Assembly (NCBI RefSeq): GCF_030131845.1
Contig: NZ_JASKYM010000006.1
Span: forward strand, 81,563 to 145,562
DNA from: Romboutsia sedimentorum
GTDB taxonomy: Bacteria > Bacillota > Clostridia > Peptostreptococcales > Peptostreptococcaceae
Direction: 5' to 3'
DNA length: 64,000 bases
Of this stretch, positions 44,264 to 53,163 are shown piece after piece; the stretch's first letter is position 1; the number at the start of each line of letters is the position of its first letter. Made by a program: the position numbers and the translations under genes. Under the pieces are notes generated by a model. It had not been told where the DNA came from. It saw only the letters and a program-made list of their open reading frames with translations, and made no database searches.

Positions 44264-45241
44264 TTAGCAACACTTATACTAGGCTCTGTGGCTCTAACTA
44301 ATGAGACTATATGGGCATATATTGATGTTTTAGCAAGTCGAATCGAATCTTTCTTAGGTAGAGATTATAATGAGTTTGATAAGTACAAATTTGAAGGAAA
44401 CCAATCAATAGAGGATAATGGATTAGTTCTTAATCTAGGAGATGTAATGCTTGATGATGGACAATTAATTATAAGTTTAAGTATGGATTATACTAATTTT
44501 GATTTTAAGAAGTATGGCATTAGTAAAAAAGATTTCATTCCAAACATACCTATGGTAACTATAGGAGATATGTCTTTTCCTGGTCAAGGAGGAGGAATTA
44601 TACCAAGAGATTTAACAAGTGAAAATAAAAAAGAGTTTTTATACACTGTTGATTTAACTTCTCTTGATACTGATGGAGATGGCTTGGGCGATACTGACTT
44701 TGATATACTTGATAATCTAGAAAAAAATAAAGACTATGATTTAAAAATTCAATTTAAAGACTTTAGTATAGGCGAGTCAAAAACTGAAAAAGGAAGGCTA
44801 TTGAGTAAAAACTTTGGACCTTGGGAGTTTAATACTGTTATTAATAGTTCTAATATATCTAGTGATTTAAAGATTATTGATATTAATAAAGTTATAGATA
44901 TAAGCGAAGGAGATACAAAGCGTAAATTTGAAATTGATGAATTAAGAATATCACCTGTTTCAGTAAATATCAAAACGCAAGTAAAAGGAGATACACCCGA
45001 TAAAATGTATTCAACAAATTTAACAGATTTATTAGTGAAAGATGAAAATGGAATACCCTTATCTGGTGGTGGTATTGCTAATTCAAATGGAGATGGTATG
45101 TGTTATAAATTTGAGCTTAAAGGTACAGAAAAGAAGATTACAATAATTCCTGTAATTAGAGAAAAAAGTAATTTATCAGGTGCTACTGAGTATCTTGACG
45201 ATAAAAAGATAGATGAAAAAATAGAAATAGAGATTCCTTAA
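44264..45241 (+). pseudogene. 5'-truncated DUF4179-type anti-sigma protein
   Basis: The frame is open from 44264 (LATLILGSVALTNET) after an in-frame stop and runs 325 codons. The body has the DUF4179/DUF5643 outside domains (LVLNLGDVMLDDGQLIISLSMDY quoted in part, and LTSLDTDGDGLGDTDFDIL, which looks like a calcium-binding loop). The N-terminal cytoplasmic sigma-binding part and most of the membrane helix are missing, no ribosome binding site precedes GTG 44288, and no sigma gene is nearby. Confidence 0.65.
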
Positions 45242-45247
45242 ATTAAT

Positions 45248-45378
45248 ATTGTATAGAATCTTTTCATGCCATTTTAAAGAAAGGAGAAGTTTATAGGGTT
45301 AAGTATTTTGATTTTGAGTCTGCAAAACTAAGGCTATTTGAATATATAGAAGGTTGGTACAATAGAAAAAAATTCAAG
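45248..45378 (+). mobile_element. IS3-family orfB 3' fragment
   Basis: About 130 bases nearly identical to 10590-10720 of the intact IS (ending in the CIESF..ILKKGEVYRVKYF and YIEGWYNRK segments), with no start and no terminal repeat. A second copy of the element has been lost here, just after the truncated DUF4179 gene. Confidence 0.85.
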
Positions 45379-45426
45379 GAAAAGGTTAAATAAAATAAAC
45401 CGTCAAAAGCCTTTAGAGACTTTAAC

Positions 45427-45642
45427 CTATCTTATGTTGACGACTATCGTCTTCCACCGTAGTTTAGACAGTGGGGCGCTACAAATGTCTTCACCATAAA
45501 ATACGTTAAAAGCTAAGAAATCTTGTGCGGTTATATCACTTTTTATTTGTACGAATTTTGTATTTTTAGCTACTTCATTTATGTATTGTGAGTTGAATAC
45601 TTCTTTTAGATTTTTAATTGAATGTTTAACTCTTTTTTGCAT
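45427..45642 (-). pseudogene. N-terminal fragment of an IS4-like transposase
   Basis: A 71-residue frame (RVKHSIKNLKEVFNSQYINE, ITAQDFLAFNVFYGEDICSA) resembles the first part of IS4-group transposases, with the catalytic DDE domain missing. It sits back to back with the IS3 remnant, so two insertions collided here. Confidence 0.6.
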
Positions 45643-45741
45643 AATTTGAAGTCTCTCTTTCTTTTGTGATTTCTTAAAATTATCTCATAAAGCTAAAAAA
45701 TATACTATTAAGTTGACAGCCTCTCTTTGATATTAATTATA

Positions 45742-47166
45742 TTAAACTGCCAAGGTAACCATATCTTCTAGTAACTTCTTTGCAAATTCATCTAATTTAG
45801 CAATAGTATTTTTTATATCTTCTTTAGTAGTCTCATGGTTAATACAACACATTCTTAAAACAACTCTATTGTTTAAAATAGTTGTAAATATCCCTGCATA
45901 ATTACTTTGAAGCATTAAATTAGAAATACCATTATTTATATCATCTGTTTCTTTTTGTGAAATACCACAAGGAGCATATCTAAAATTAATAATAGCTAAA
46001 CTTGGCTTTGAAATTATTTCCCAGTTATCCAAACCTTCTAGTAAATCTTTAACATACTCGGCAAGATCAATACTGTATTCTATTCTTCTACTTATTTCAT
46101 CAGTACCTAAAGTCTGCAAAGTAGTCCAAAGTTTAAGATATCTAGCAGGTCTAGTTAATTCCATTCCAATATTTCCATAGTTGATTTGGCCATTATCTAC
46201 ATCTAAATCTCTTAAGTATTCCGGATTTTCACTAAAACTTTTTGCTGAATTATTTTTATCTTTTACAATTACTATTCCACAAGCGTATGTTTGGAATAAC
46301 CATTTATGAGCATCCCAACTTAAACTATCAGCATTTTCAATACCCTCTAATAAATTATTATAGTTTTTAGATAATAATATTGATGCTCCATATGCTCCAT
46401 CAACATGCATCCATAATTTATACTTTGAGCATACATTAGAAATTTTATACATTGGATCAATACTTGCTGTGTTAGTTGTTCCAGCACTTGCAATTATTAC
46501 AAATGGTTTTAATCCTTTTAAAATATCTGCTTGTATTGTTCTTTCAAGTTCATTTATATTCATTTTATAATTTGAATCAGAAGATATCTTTCTTATATTT
46601 TGAGGAGATATCCCAGATATTTTTAAAGCCTTTTTAATCGAACTATGTGTTTGATCAGACACATAAGCAACTCCTAAGTGAAATGTTTCAGGTGAAAGTT
46701 TATTATCTCTCGCAGTTACTAAAGCTGTAAGGTTTGCCATAGAACCTCCTGAGACAAATAAACCAACAGATTTAGTTGTATCATAACCTACCTTTTTAGA
46801 TAACCAATCAATTAAATTTTTTTCAATACAACTTGCACCAGATGATAACATCCAGCTTGCAGTATGTAAATTATAAGCACTTGTCATAACATCACCAATC
46901 CAAGAAGTAATATCTGCTGGTCCAGGTATAAATCCAAAGAATCTTGGGTGATCTACTTTTGCTCTGTAATCATAAACATCTTCAACCATTTCATTTATAA
47001 CTTCTTGAATTTTTCTACCTTCATTTGGTATATTAATATTTTTAATTTTTTCAAGTTGGCTAGAATCAGCTACTTTTACTATATCACTTGATGGTAGATT
47101 TTCTCTTTCTTGAAAATATTGTTCGATAAAACAATTTAAAGATTTTTTGATTTGTGTATCATTCAT
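45742..47166 (-). CDS. PLP-dependent aromatic amino acid decarboxylase
   Basis: A 474-residue group II decarboxylase. PLP ligands of the family are visible: His in SDQTHSSIKKAL, Asp/Ala in WMHVDGAYGAS and the Schiff-base Lys in SLSWDAHKWLFQTY. The entry loop HPRFFGFIPGPAD is typical. Closest in pattern to tryptophan/phenylalanine/tyrosine decarboxylases of gut Firmicutes, so it should make tryptamine or a related amine. Substrate choice cannot be fixed from sequence alone. No matching antiporter is adjacent. GGGAGTAG precedes the ATG. Confidence 0.9.
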   Translation of the reverse strand: MNDTQIKKSLNCFIEQYFQERENLPSSDIVKVADSSQLEKIKNINIPNEGRKIQEVINEMVEDVYDYRAKVDHPRFFGFIPGPADITSWIGDVMTSAYNLHTASWMLSSGASCIEKNLIDWLSKKVGYDTTKSVGLFVSGGSMANLTALVTARDNKLSPETFHLGVAYVSDQTHSSIKKALKISGISPQNIRKISSDSNYKMNINELERTIQADILKGLKPFVIIASAGTTNTASIDPMYKISNVCSKYKLWMHVDGAYGASILLSKNYNNLLEGIENADSLSWDAHKWLFQTYACGIVIVKDKNNSAKSFSENPEYLRDLDVDNGQINYGNIGMELTRPARYLKLWTTLQTLGTDEISRRIEYSIDLAEYVKDLLEGLDNWEIISKPSLAIINFRYAPCGISQKETDDINNGISNLMLQSNYAGIFTTILNNRVVLRMCCINHETTKEDIKNTIAKLDEFAKKLLEDMVTLAV

Positions 47167-47355
47167 TTTAAAACTACTCCCTTTCTTCCAATATTTGGAT
47201 TTAGCAAATTAATAGTAGCACTAAATTATAGATTAATCAAATCATCAAGTTGCAGTTTTATTTAAATAGAAAATTTTACATATGTATAAGGGGACCTGAT
47301 TTTTTTCCGAAAACTATTATATAAGAGTATCTATATAACCTAATAATTTTAATAA

Positions 47356-47402
47356 AAAAAATAGACTACATGCCCTATTGATATAGATAGCATTAGTCTA
47401 TT
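47356..47402. terminator. Hairpin between decarboxylase and rep region
   Basis: AAATAGACTAcATGC pairs with GCATtAGTCTATTT around a loop. It lies upstream of the decarboxylase and downstream of rep on the minus strand, so it may end rep transcription. Confidence 0.55.
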
Positions 47403-47426
47403 TAAAAATATTTAATTTTAATTAAA

Positions 47427-47443
47427 ATACATAAAGGGCTTAC
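47427..47443 (+). repeat. Direct repeat flanking rep, left copy
   Basis: ATACATAAAGGGCTTAC matches ATACATAAAGGACTTAC at 49040-49056 (one change), in the same orientation on either side of the replication gene. Both are preceded by similar TAATAATTTyAATAAAAA sequence. Confidence 0.6.
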
Positions 47444-47510
47444 CGAATAATAAAAGTATAGTTCAAAAACATAGTAATTTCCATATAAAAAAAGAAACTT
47501 AGAACTTTTT

Positions 47511-47592
47511 GTCTTGTATCTTCACGTGATGGCATGGTTTTTATGCCATCACGTGAGATACAAGACGACCCTAAAGCTTTGAACCCAGGATA
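47511..47592. repeat. 25-bp hairpin with conserved 3' tail, copy 2
   Basis: GTCTTGTATCTTCACGTGAT then GGCAT pairs with ATGCC then ATCACGTGAGATACAAGAC, with one bulged T and a 7-base loop. The tail ACCCT-AAAGCTTTGA-ACCCAG then ATAAATAAA repeats the tail at 20630-20660. It lies 20 bases after the rep stop, so it may end rep transcription or be a replication or recombination structure. Confidence 0.7.
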
Positions 47593-47611
47593 TAAATAAA
47601 TATATATTATT

Positions 47612-48784
47612 TTATTTAAATTTATCTCTTTGGCTTTCTATAAGCATTTTCTCAAGTTCATCAGGGCTATATTTATTAAACGATTGATTTATATTATGAA
47701 ATCTAGTTTTAACAGTCGGAATAGCCTTATTAGATGTACTATTAGCTTTAACTAACTTGTTATTCAATGTCTTTTTAAAATAGTTGTATGCTTTAGCCTT
47801 TATTTTTTCTTCATTGTCTTGTTCTAATGTAATTAATATAGACTCTTGCAACGCCTTTTTGTAATTAACATCTTTAAAATCATATGTACAAAAATCTTTC
47901 ATAAAATCACTTAATGTTTTTTGTGTAAATAATTTTTTGTTAGGAACATAAAAATCTATAATTTCGTTAGTTATTACTATTTCATTAGTTACTGCTGTTT
48001 CAGTAAGTTCAGGTTTTTTTATACATTCTTTAGCATCTACTTTTTCACCAAAGTATTTACGTGTTTCATTATCTTTTACTAAAAATACTATTTCATTTAC
48101 TTTTCTATTTTTTCTTATTTCTTCTTTTATTTCAACTTTCATATTTCCTTTTTCATTTATCTCTTTCAAAGCTCTTTTTAAAAGCTTTTGTTTAAATACT
48201 TTATACTCAGTATACATATCTGATTCAAGCTTTAAATAATATCTTAGATTTTCTAAAGTATATTTAACCTCTACTGTTTTATTTTCTCTGCTCCATAGCC
48301 TAAAGAAAGTATATAATCTTTGCGTATATGCACCTTTAAATCTAAATAATAATTCTAAATTTAAAGGTGTGTAGCCATTACCAATTTGCTGCATTTGTAG
48401 AAAGTCTGTTATATGTTTATATAATATTTCATGCAAATTTATTTCGTATATATCACCATCATGAATATATTTAGATTCACCTATCAATCCACTTTTGTAT
48501 GTTATTAATCCTTTTGTATCTTTATCTATATAATCAAACTCCAATATTGTTTGATGAAGAGTTATAAGCATATCATTTATATTTTTTTGGGTTAAGTCAT
48601 TATTATTTTTAAATACATCTTTAAAATCATCCCTAGTTAACATACAAGTGTATTTAGAACTATCTTTATTTTGCTTTTGTGCATTGAATAATATTTTGTA
48701 AAACAACTTATTTTCAAGTGCTGTGCATGTGTATTTTCCTTTTATTATATTATTTGGTTGCATTAAAATTTCCTTTTTAATCAT
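47612..48784 (-). CDS. Rep_3-type replication initiator protein
   Basis: A 390-residue initiator. The N-terminal two-thirds show the paired winged-helix pattern of Rep_3 proteins (IIKGKYTCTALENKLFYKIL, YTPLNLELLFRFKGAYTQRL, TLENLRYYLKLESDMYTEYK, VFKQKLLKRALKEINEKG). The C-terminal part is clostridial-specific. It should bind iterons at the plasmid origin and load the helicase. The ATG at 48784 follows AAAAGGGGT; a frame extending 24 codons upstream has no site. It makes a plasmid, or an integrated plasmid, likely here. Confidence 0.88.
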   Translation of the reverse strand: MIKKEILMQPNNIIKGKYTCTALENKLFYKILFNAQKQNKDSSKYTCMLTRDDFKDVFKNNNDLTQKNINDMLITLHQTILEFDYIDKDTKGLITYKSGLIGESKYIHDGDIYEINLHEILYKHITDFLQMQQIGNGYTPLNLELLFRFKGAYTQRLYTFFRLWSRENKTVEVKYTLENLRYYLKLESDMYTEYKVFKQKLLKRALKEINEKGNMKVEIKEEIRKNRKVNEIVFLVKDNETRKYFGEKVDAKECIKKPELTETAVTNEIVITNEIIDFYVPNKKLFTQKTLSDFMKDFCTYDFKDVNYKKALQESILITLEQDNEEKIKAKAYNYFKKTLNNKLVKANSTSNKAIPTVKTRFHNINQSFNKYSPDELEKMLIESQRDKFK

Positions 48785-48858
48785 ATTGTACCCCTTTTGT
48801 AATTTGTAATAAGTAAATTGTAGCATATGAAATATAAAAGGTATAATTTTTTTCATTT

Positions 48859-48900
48859 TTGTACACCTTTCACTCTTAACTTGTGTACCTTTAACTTATG
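48859..48900. promoter_or_regulatory. Candidate iterons or rep operator
   Basis: GTACACCTTTCACT (about 48861) and GTGTACCTTTAACT (about 48883) are imperfect direct repeats 22 bases apart, just upstream of rep. Two turns of the helix between copies suit initiator binding. Only two copies are clear, so this is a weak call. Confidence 0.4.
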
Positions 48901-49039
48901 TATCTAAGTATTTCCAATGTATTCATAACTCCTAAAAACTATTAAAAACTGTTAAAAGATTTTTTCTTCTTTTTAATAAACTACAATAAAGTTAAATACT
49001 TCAAAAGTAGAGTATATAACTTAATAATTTCAATAAAAA

Positions 49040-49056
49040 ATACATAAAGGACTTAC
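49040..49056 (+). repeat. Direct repeat flanking rep, right copy
   Basis: ATACATAAAGGACTTAC, the partner of 47427-47443. The 1.6 kb between the two copies holds the rep gene and the long hairpin. Confidence 0.6.
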
Positions 49057-49149
49057 TTTTTATAATTATACTCCATGTGCCACCACGATGGATTACAACT
49101 GCTATAATATATAATGAATTGTGTTACAAACATGAAAGGAGATTAATCC

Positions 49150-49586
49150 ATGAAAGATAATATTTTATTAAAAGATAAATTAACTAGTGAAGAAAAAATT
49201 AAATATATATTAGACTTACAAGATAGAGGATTTTCTAGAAAGCAGATTAGAGAAGACATGGGCTATAAAAAAACAGGTAGCCTTACAGACCTAATGAAAA
49301 GATATGGTTATGTTGTAGTTAATGAAAAATTTATAAAAGGTGGTGAACGCCACCCACATGACACCCACAATATAGTTGTTGGATCTATTAGTGATGCAAT
49401 ATTGCCACATGACACAGATATGCAAGAAAAATTATTTAATATGGTTAATAAATATGATAAGTTTATTGAAGTTTTAGATTGGTATGGGAGAAGTTCAAAG
49501 AACTTGGTAATGATAAGTATAAACATATTTCAAATGCAAAGCTAATTTCACAAGCAGTACACGAATTTGTAGAGAAATACAAGTAA
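49150..49586 (+). pseudogene. Frameshifted HTH/ribbon-helix-helix regulator
   Basis: From ATG 49150 (after GAAAGGAG) the frame gives a helix-turn-helix (QDRGFSRKQIREDMGYKKTG) and a linker, then goes off frame near 49488 (DWYGRSSKN). One base out of frame, the sequence continues EKFKELGNDKYKHISNAKLI then SQAVHEFVEKYK and stops at 49586, a normal ribbon-helix-helix end. A one-base deletion near 49488 explains this. The gene is divergent from rep and may have been its copy-control or partition partner. Confidence 0.7.
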
Positions 49587-49637
49587 GGATTAAGTGAATG
49601 ATTAAAAGTCTTATAGCAATTTAACTACTAATTATTA

Positions 49638-50460
49638 AACGGTTTGCATTTCAAATTCATTTATAACGTAATTTAGCTAAATATTTTTCTATATTAAGCT
49701 TAGATTATTTGGTAAAATTAGGTAAACCAATAAATCAACTAGGGGGTGAACATATGAACATTTCAAATATAAGTAGTAATAGCTTATTTTTAGGAAGTTA
49801 CAACATTAGCTCTTTAAAAAAGATACAAATCAATAATTCTACTAACAAAGAAAATACAGACATATCATTAAAAGAATTAAAAGCTATTAATAAGGGTAAG
49901 CACTTAGCTCGAGAAAGCTTAGATGCTACATACAATTCAAGTATAAATAAAAAACTTCAAGAATCTTTAGAACATAAATTATCACAGCTTAATGAAATGA
50001 AAAGTATGATTGAAAATAAAGATGAAAAAAATGATGTAGTAGATGATTCAATAAAAAATACTAAAGTTAACACTTATGTCAAGAACACAGAAGAAATTAA
50101 GGATAAAAAAGAAACTTTACTTAGTGAAGATGAACAGATCAGTCTTCAAGATATAAAAAAGAAAATATCTGAAACTGATAGTGAATTAAAGCAAATTAAA
50201 ATTTTAGGTAAACAGCTAAGTAAACAGTCTGAAATGATTGATGATAGAATATCTGTGTTTAAAAAGATGTATGGTAATGACATTTTTAAAATGGCAGAGA
50301 AAGAAGCAGTTTTAAAACAAGTCTATGATACTCGCAACAATCCATTGATTAAAGAGTTAAAGAGTACTTTTGATGAAATTATAGAGCTGGAAACACAATT
50401 AAAAGATAAATTAAATAAAGAGCAACCAGAAGATAAAAAAGAAATATAATTATATGATTT
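49638..50460. repeat. Duplicated unit, copy 1 (partner 57640-58460)
   Basis: About 820 bases, from the GGTTTGCATTTCAAATTCAT upstream segment through the coiled-coil gene to ATTATATGATTT after its stop, are repeated with high identity at 57640-58460. The upstream 100 bases are as conserved as the gene, so promoter and gene moved together. Confidence 0.9.
49754..50449 (+). CDS. Coiled-coil protein of unknown family, copy 1
   Basis: A 231-residue soluble protein, almost all helical with Lys/Glu/Leu heptads (LQESLEHKLSQLNEMKSMIE, ETDSELKQIKILGKQLSKQS, LKSTFDEIIELETQLKDKLN) and no membrane helix or signal peptide. The ATG at 49754 follows AGGGGGTG. It is about 90 percent identical to the gene at 57753 by eye. 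The family is not recognised; the N-terminus (MNISNISSNSLFLGSYN) recalls clostridial DUF proteins with a similar 'MNIS' opening but no function can be given. Confidence 0.75.
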   Translation: MNISNISSNSLFLGSYNISSLKKIQINNSTNKENTDISLKELKAINKGKHLARESLDATYNSSINKKLQESLEHKLSQLNEMKSMIENKDEKNDVVDDSIKNTKVNTYVKNTEEIKDKKETLLSEDEQISLQDIKKKISETDSELKQIKILGKQLSKQSEMIDDRISVFKKMYGNDIFKMAEKEAVLKQVYDTRNNPLIKELKSTFDEIIELETQLKDKLNKEQPEDKKEI

Positions 50461-50476
50461 TAAAATTTAATAAATA

Positions 50477-50519
50477 AAAAATACTCTTAGAATTCAAATA
50501 AATTCTAAGAGTATTTTTT
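50477..50519. terminator. Bidirectional terminator
   Basis: AAATACTCTTAGAATT pairs perfectly with AATTCTAAGAGTATTT, flanked by A-run and T-run, between two convergent genes. It resembles the hairpin of the dispersed variant 1 repeats. Confidence 0.85.
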
Positions 50520-50533
50520 ATAAAATTCCAAGA

Positions 50534-51244
50534 CTATTTTTTGATATCTTTTCCAACAGGAATAGTAACATTATTTATAGGTGTCTCAAATGATGGCGGA
50601 GTAATATTTATTTTGCCATCATGATTAGGTCCAGGAGTAGATAAGTCAAAATATAATTTTGAATCTTCTGTAACTCCAAAGTCTTTATTTGAACCTGTGT
50701 CCTTCACTTTGTTTAACGCATCTCTAAACAAAGCATTATGTGCTTCTTCTCTATTAAGTAAGAAGTCTATAGTTTCTTTAACATGTTTATCTTCAATTTG
50801 TCTATATAAATATTCGTATACAACTTTTGCTCTTTGTTCTGATGCTATATTAGACAATAAATCTGCAACTAAATCACCCGTTACAGTTACATAATCTGCA
50901 GTCCATGGTGCACCTGATGAATTTATTAAAATAGGTGATAATCCAGTTAATACATGTGTCTCTATCTCTCCTGATTCAACAGAATTATAATCTACATCAT
51001 GTCCGTTAAGTAAATTTATAGTTTGAGCCACCATCTCCATATGACTAAGTTCTTCTGCTGCTATATCCATAAATAAATCTTTTATAACAGGATCTTTTAT
51101 TCTAAAACTTTGAGCCATATATTGCATTGCTGCTTTAAGTTCCCCATTACCACCACCTAATTGTTCTTGCATTAAAACCGCATATTGAGGATTTGGTTTT
51201 TCTACTTTAACTTCTCTTAATAACTTTTTATCATGTTTAAACAT
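50534..51244 (-). CDS. Manganese catalase family protein (CotJC-like)
   Basis: A 236-residue di-manganese catalase. The metal ligands of the family are seen in GGNGELKAAMQYMAQ (Glu), AAEELSHMEM (Glu, His), SEQRAKVVYEYL (Glu) and NREEAHNALF (Glu, His). This short clostridial form is found in spore coats as CotJC and breaks down hydrogen peroxide. The ATG at 51244 lies 11 bases after GGAGG; an upstream ATG overlaps that site. It stands alone, without cotJA/cotJB. Confidence 0.93.
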   Translation of the reverse strand: MFKHDKKLLREVKVEKPNPQYAVLMQEQLGGGNGELKAAMQYMAQSFRIKDPVIKDLFMDIAAEELSHMEMVAQTINLLNGHDVDYNSVESGEIETHVLTGLSPILINSSGAPWTADYVTVTGDLVADLLSNIASEQRAKVVYEYLYRQIEDKHVKETIDFLLNREEAHNALFRDALNKVKDTGSNKDFGVTEDSKLYFDLSTPGPNHDGKINITPPSFETPINNVTIPVGKDIKK

Positions 51245-51427
51245 TTTAATATGTACCTCCATTTAAATTATTAGTCAAGAATATACTTTACTTTAAATTT
51301 AAATTTTATGTATTCATATTTCAAATGCAAAGTCAATTTAACAGGCAGTACATGAATTTTTATGTGTATTTCTATTACCTGGTATATCAAAGATTATTAC
51401 TATAAAGAAATCAAGTCTACCCTCTCT

Positions 51428-51616
51428 TTATTTAAAGAATACATGTTTTATAAAAACAAATATTAAAAAAAGACTAAATATAATATAGACTATTGTTTGA
51501 ATTGTTTTGATTGTTTTATTACCATCCTCTTTTATATCATATTTATTTAATTGTTTACCAAAATAAGTTACTGTAAGACAATTTGATAGTATGATTACTA
51601 CAATTAAATAAAACAT
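51428..51616 (-). CDS. Hypothetical small membrane protein
   Basis: A 62-residue protein with two membrane helices (FYLIVVIILSNCLTVTYF and IQTIVYIIFSLFLIFVFI). A GAAAAGG site is close to the start. Not recognised. Confidence 0.5.
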   Translation of the reverse strand: MFYLIVVIILSNCLTVTYFGKQLNKYDIKEDGNKTIKTIQTIVYIIFSLFLIFVFIKHVFFK

Positions 51617-51778
51617 ATACCTTTTCTTTCATGTCTATATCTTTCATGATATCTAATCCCTCCAATGATAAAAATTCTCCAAATTTAAAATTAATTGTAA
51701 ATGATTTATGCATGAATGGATATTTTGAATGTTTGAATAGTAGATATATGGTTGCATAATCAGAAAAAAAACCCCATT

Positions 51779-52051
51779 TTAAATCTTAATTTTTACAATA
51801 TCTCCATTTTTTTCTTCTATATCTACTAAATTTAGCCCCTTATGTTCTTTATTTAGGTATTTTAAAGCCTTTATAATTACATCTACATCACTTGACCCAA
51901 ATACATGATTTACTTTGATATTTTTAAATTCTTTATTATAATCTATCTTTATAAATGGCTTAGATACTCGTAGTAAAGTAATTACAACACCTATAGGTAT
52001 TCTTAGATTTATATTAACTTTCTCTTTTTTGCTTTTGATGGTTATTCTCAT
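51779..52051 (-). CDS. Hypothetical beta-rich protein of the DUF2089 operon
   Basis: A 90-residue protein (VNINLRIPIGVVITLLRVSK, VIIKALKYLNKEHKG) whose central part resembles the C-terminal half of the upstream SHOCT-like protein (NIPLEFIK), so both may share a fold of the YvlB type. It ends a three-gene operon with gaps of about 10-20 bases. Confidence 0.65.
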   Translation of the reverse strand: MRITIKSKKEKVNINLRIPIGVVITLLRVSKPFIKIDYNKEFKNIKVNHVFGSSDVDVIIKALKYLNKEHKGLNLVDIEEKNGDIVKIKI

Positions 52052-52062
52052 ATCAAATATCC

Positions 52063-52461
52063 CTATTGTATCTCTACTATAACTTTGTCATTTCCATCTT
52101 CTACCTCTACGATTCTTCCAACAAATCCATTATCTATTGCATCCATCAATTTTTCTATATCTATATTGTGTTTTTCAAACTCATTACTGTACATACTTCC
52201 TATTCCACCCATTATTTTTATAAATTCTAATGGTATATTAACCTTAACTTTACTTCCATCTTTACTTTTTACTCTTACAAATAACATTTTTCCTTTCTGA
52301 GCATCATTTTTTATATCAAAGAAATCATCATCTTCAATTATTTCAGCTTTATCAGTGTCATACTTTTCACTAGGATCTAATACATCTAATAAATTTATAG
52401 CCTCTTCTGCAGTTATTTTTCCTTCTTCAACCATCTTTAAAATTCTCTTTTTATCTTCCAT
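52063..52461 (-). CDS. SHOCT-like/YvlB-type protein
   Basis: A 132-residue protein with an N-terminal SHOCT-like helix pair (RILKMVEEGKITAEEAINLL) and a C-terminal beta domain (GKMLFVRVKSKDGSKVKVNI). This combination occurs with DUF2089 proteins, as here. It probably regulates a membrane-stress or transport response; no direct evidence. AAGGAG precedes the ATG. Confidence 0.78.
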   Translation of the reverse strand: MEDKKRILKMVEEGKITAEEAINLLDVLDPSEKYDTDKAEIIEDDDFFDIKNDAQKGKMLFVRVKSKDGSKVKVNIPLEFIKIMGGIGSMYSNEFEKHNIDIEKLMDAIDNGFVGRIVEVEDGNDKVIVEIQ

Positions 52462-52482
52462 ATTAATAGCTCCTTTATATTT

Positions 52483-52845
52483 TTATAATTTTTTTAAAAG
52501 ATTAACAGCCTCTTCAGAGCTTATTTCCTTATTTTCTAACATCTCCATTATTCTTTCTTTTTCTTTTGTTGTATCTTTCTTAATTGCTAAACCTAGCTCG
52601 TTATTAATCTCATCAAGCTTACCTCTTACAGTTGGATAAGATATACCCAATTGTTTTTCAACATCTTTTATATTTCCTCTACAAACTAAAAACACTTCTA
52701 CAAAGTTTAACTGCTCTTTTGATAATTTATCAAATTTTGAAATAGAAAATTCATTTTCTATAATTGTGTTGCAATGATTACATTTTAATTTCATAATCTT
52801 CATCTCTTTTGTACAAACCGGACATTTAGTTATAACTTTATGCAC
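52483..52845 (-). CDS. DUF2089 family zinc-ribbon regulator
   Basis: A 120-residue protein: zinc ribbon (CPVCTKEM..LKCNHCNTII), a DNA-binding helix-turn-helix (GNIKDVEKQLGISYPTVRGK) and a SHOCT-like C-terminal pair (MEMLENKEISSEEAVNLLKK). The start is GTG at 52845 after AAAGGAAGTG. It heads the three-gene operon and likely controls it. Confidence 0.88.
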   Translation of the reverse strand: MHKVITKCPVCTKEMKIMKLKCNHCNTIIENEFSISKFDKLSKEQLNFVEVFLVCRGNIKDVEKQLGISYPTVRGKLDEINNELGLAIKKDTTKEKERIMEMLENKEISSEEAVNLLKKL

Positions 52846-53029
52846 TTTATCACTTCCTTTAATATTAGTATATTAATTTTTATCCAAAATGTCATTAGTT
52901 TTTTTAATTTATTTAATATTACTATTGAATATTTAAATTTTTATTCATTTATATATTAATAATATCAATTTTACAATTAATATTATTAATATATATTATT
53001 ATGGATATTTAATAAATACTATTCTCTAA
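52846..53029. other. A/T-rich promoter region of the DUF2089 operon
   Basis: No gene is visible. Many interleaved ATTAATATTA-type repeats lie around 52900-53020, which could hold operators but show no clear unit. Confidence 0.35.
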
Positions 53030-53135
53030 AACACATTTAAAAATATATAGTGAAAATGCCCTTAAAATCCATTTTTTTAGATTATAAGGGCATAAACTTT
53101 ATTTTAAATACATAACTATCATCTAAGCTGCAATT
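53030..53135. repeat. Dispersed 3'-end repeat (variant 1), copy D
   Basis: Hairpin ATGCCCTTAAAATCCA..TAGATTATAAGGGCAT (53055-53092) with more mismatches than other copies, then TAACTATCATCTAAGCTGCA. It lies directly after the minus-strand acetyltransferase gene. Confidence 0.75.
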
Positions 53136-53163
53136 TTGAGACTTATTGTTTAAATACAGGTAA

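Noticed and set aside
52085..52639. Plus-strand frames opposite the DUF2089 operon
   Set aside because: They are Ser/Leu/Phe-rich shadows of Lys/Glu/Asp-rich genes, a common artefact in this composition.
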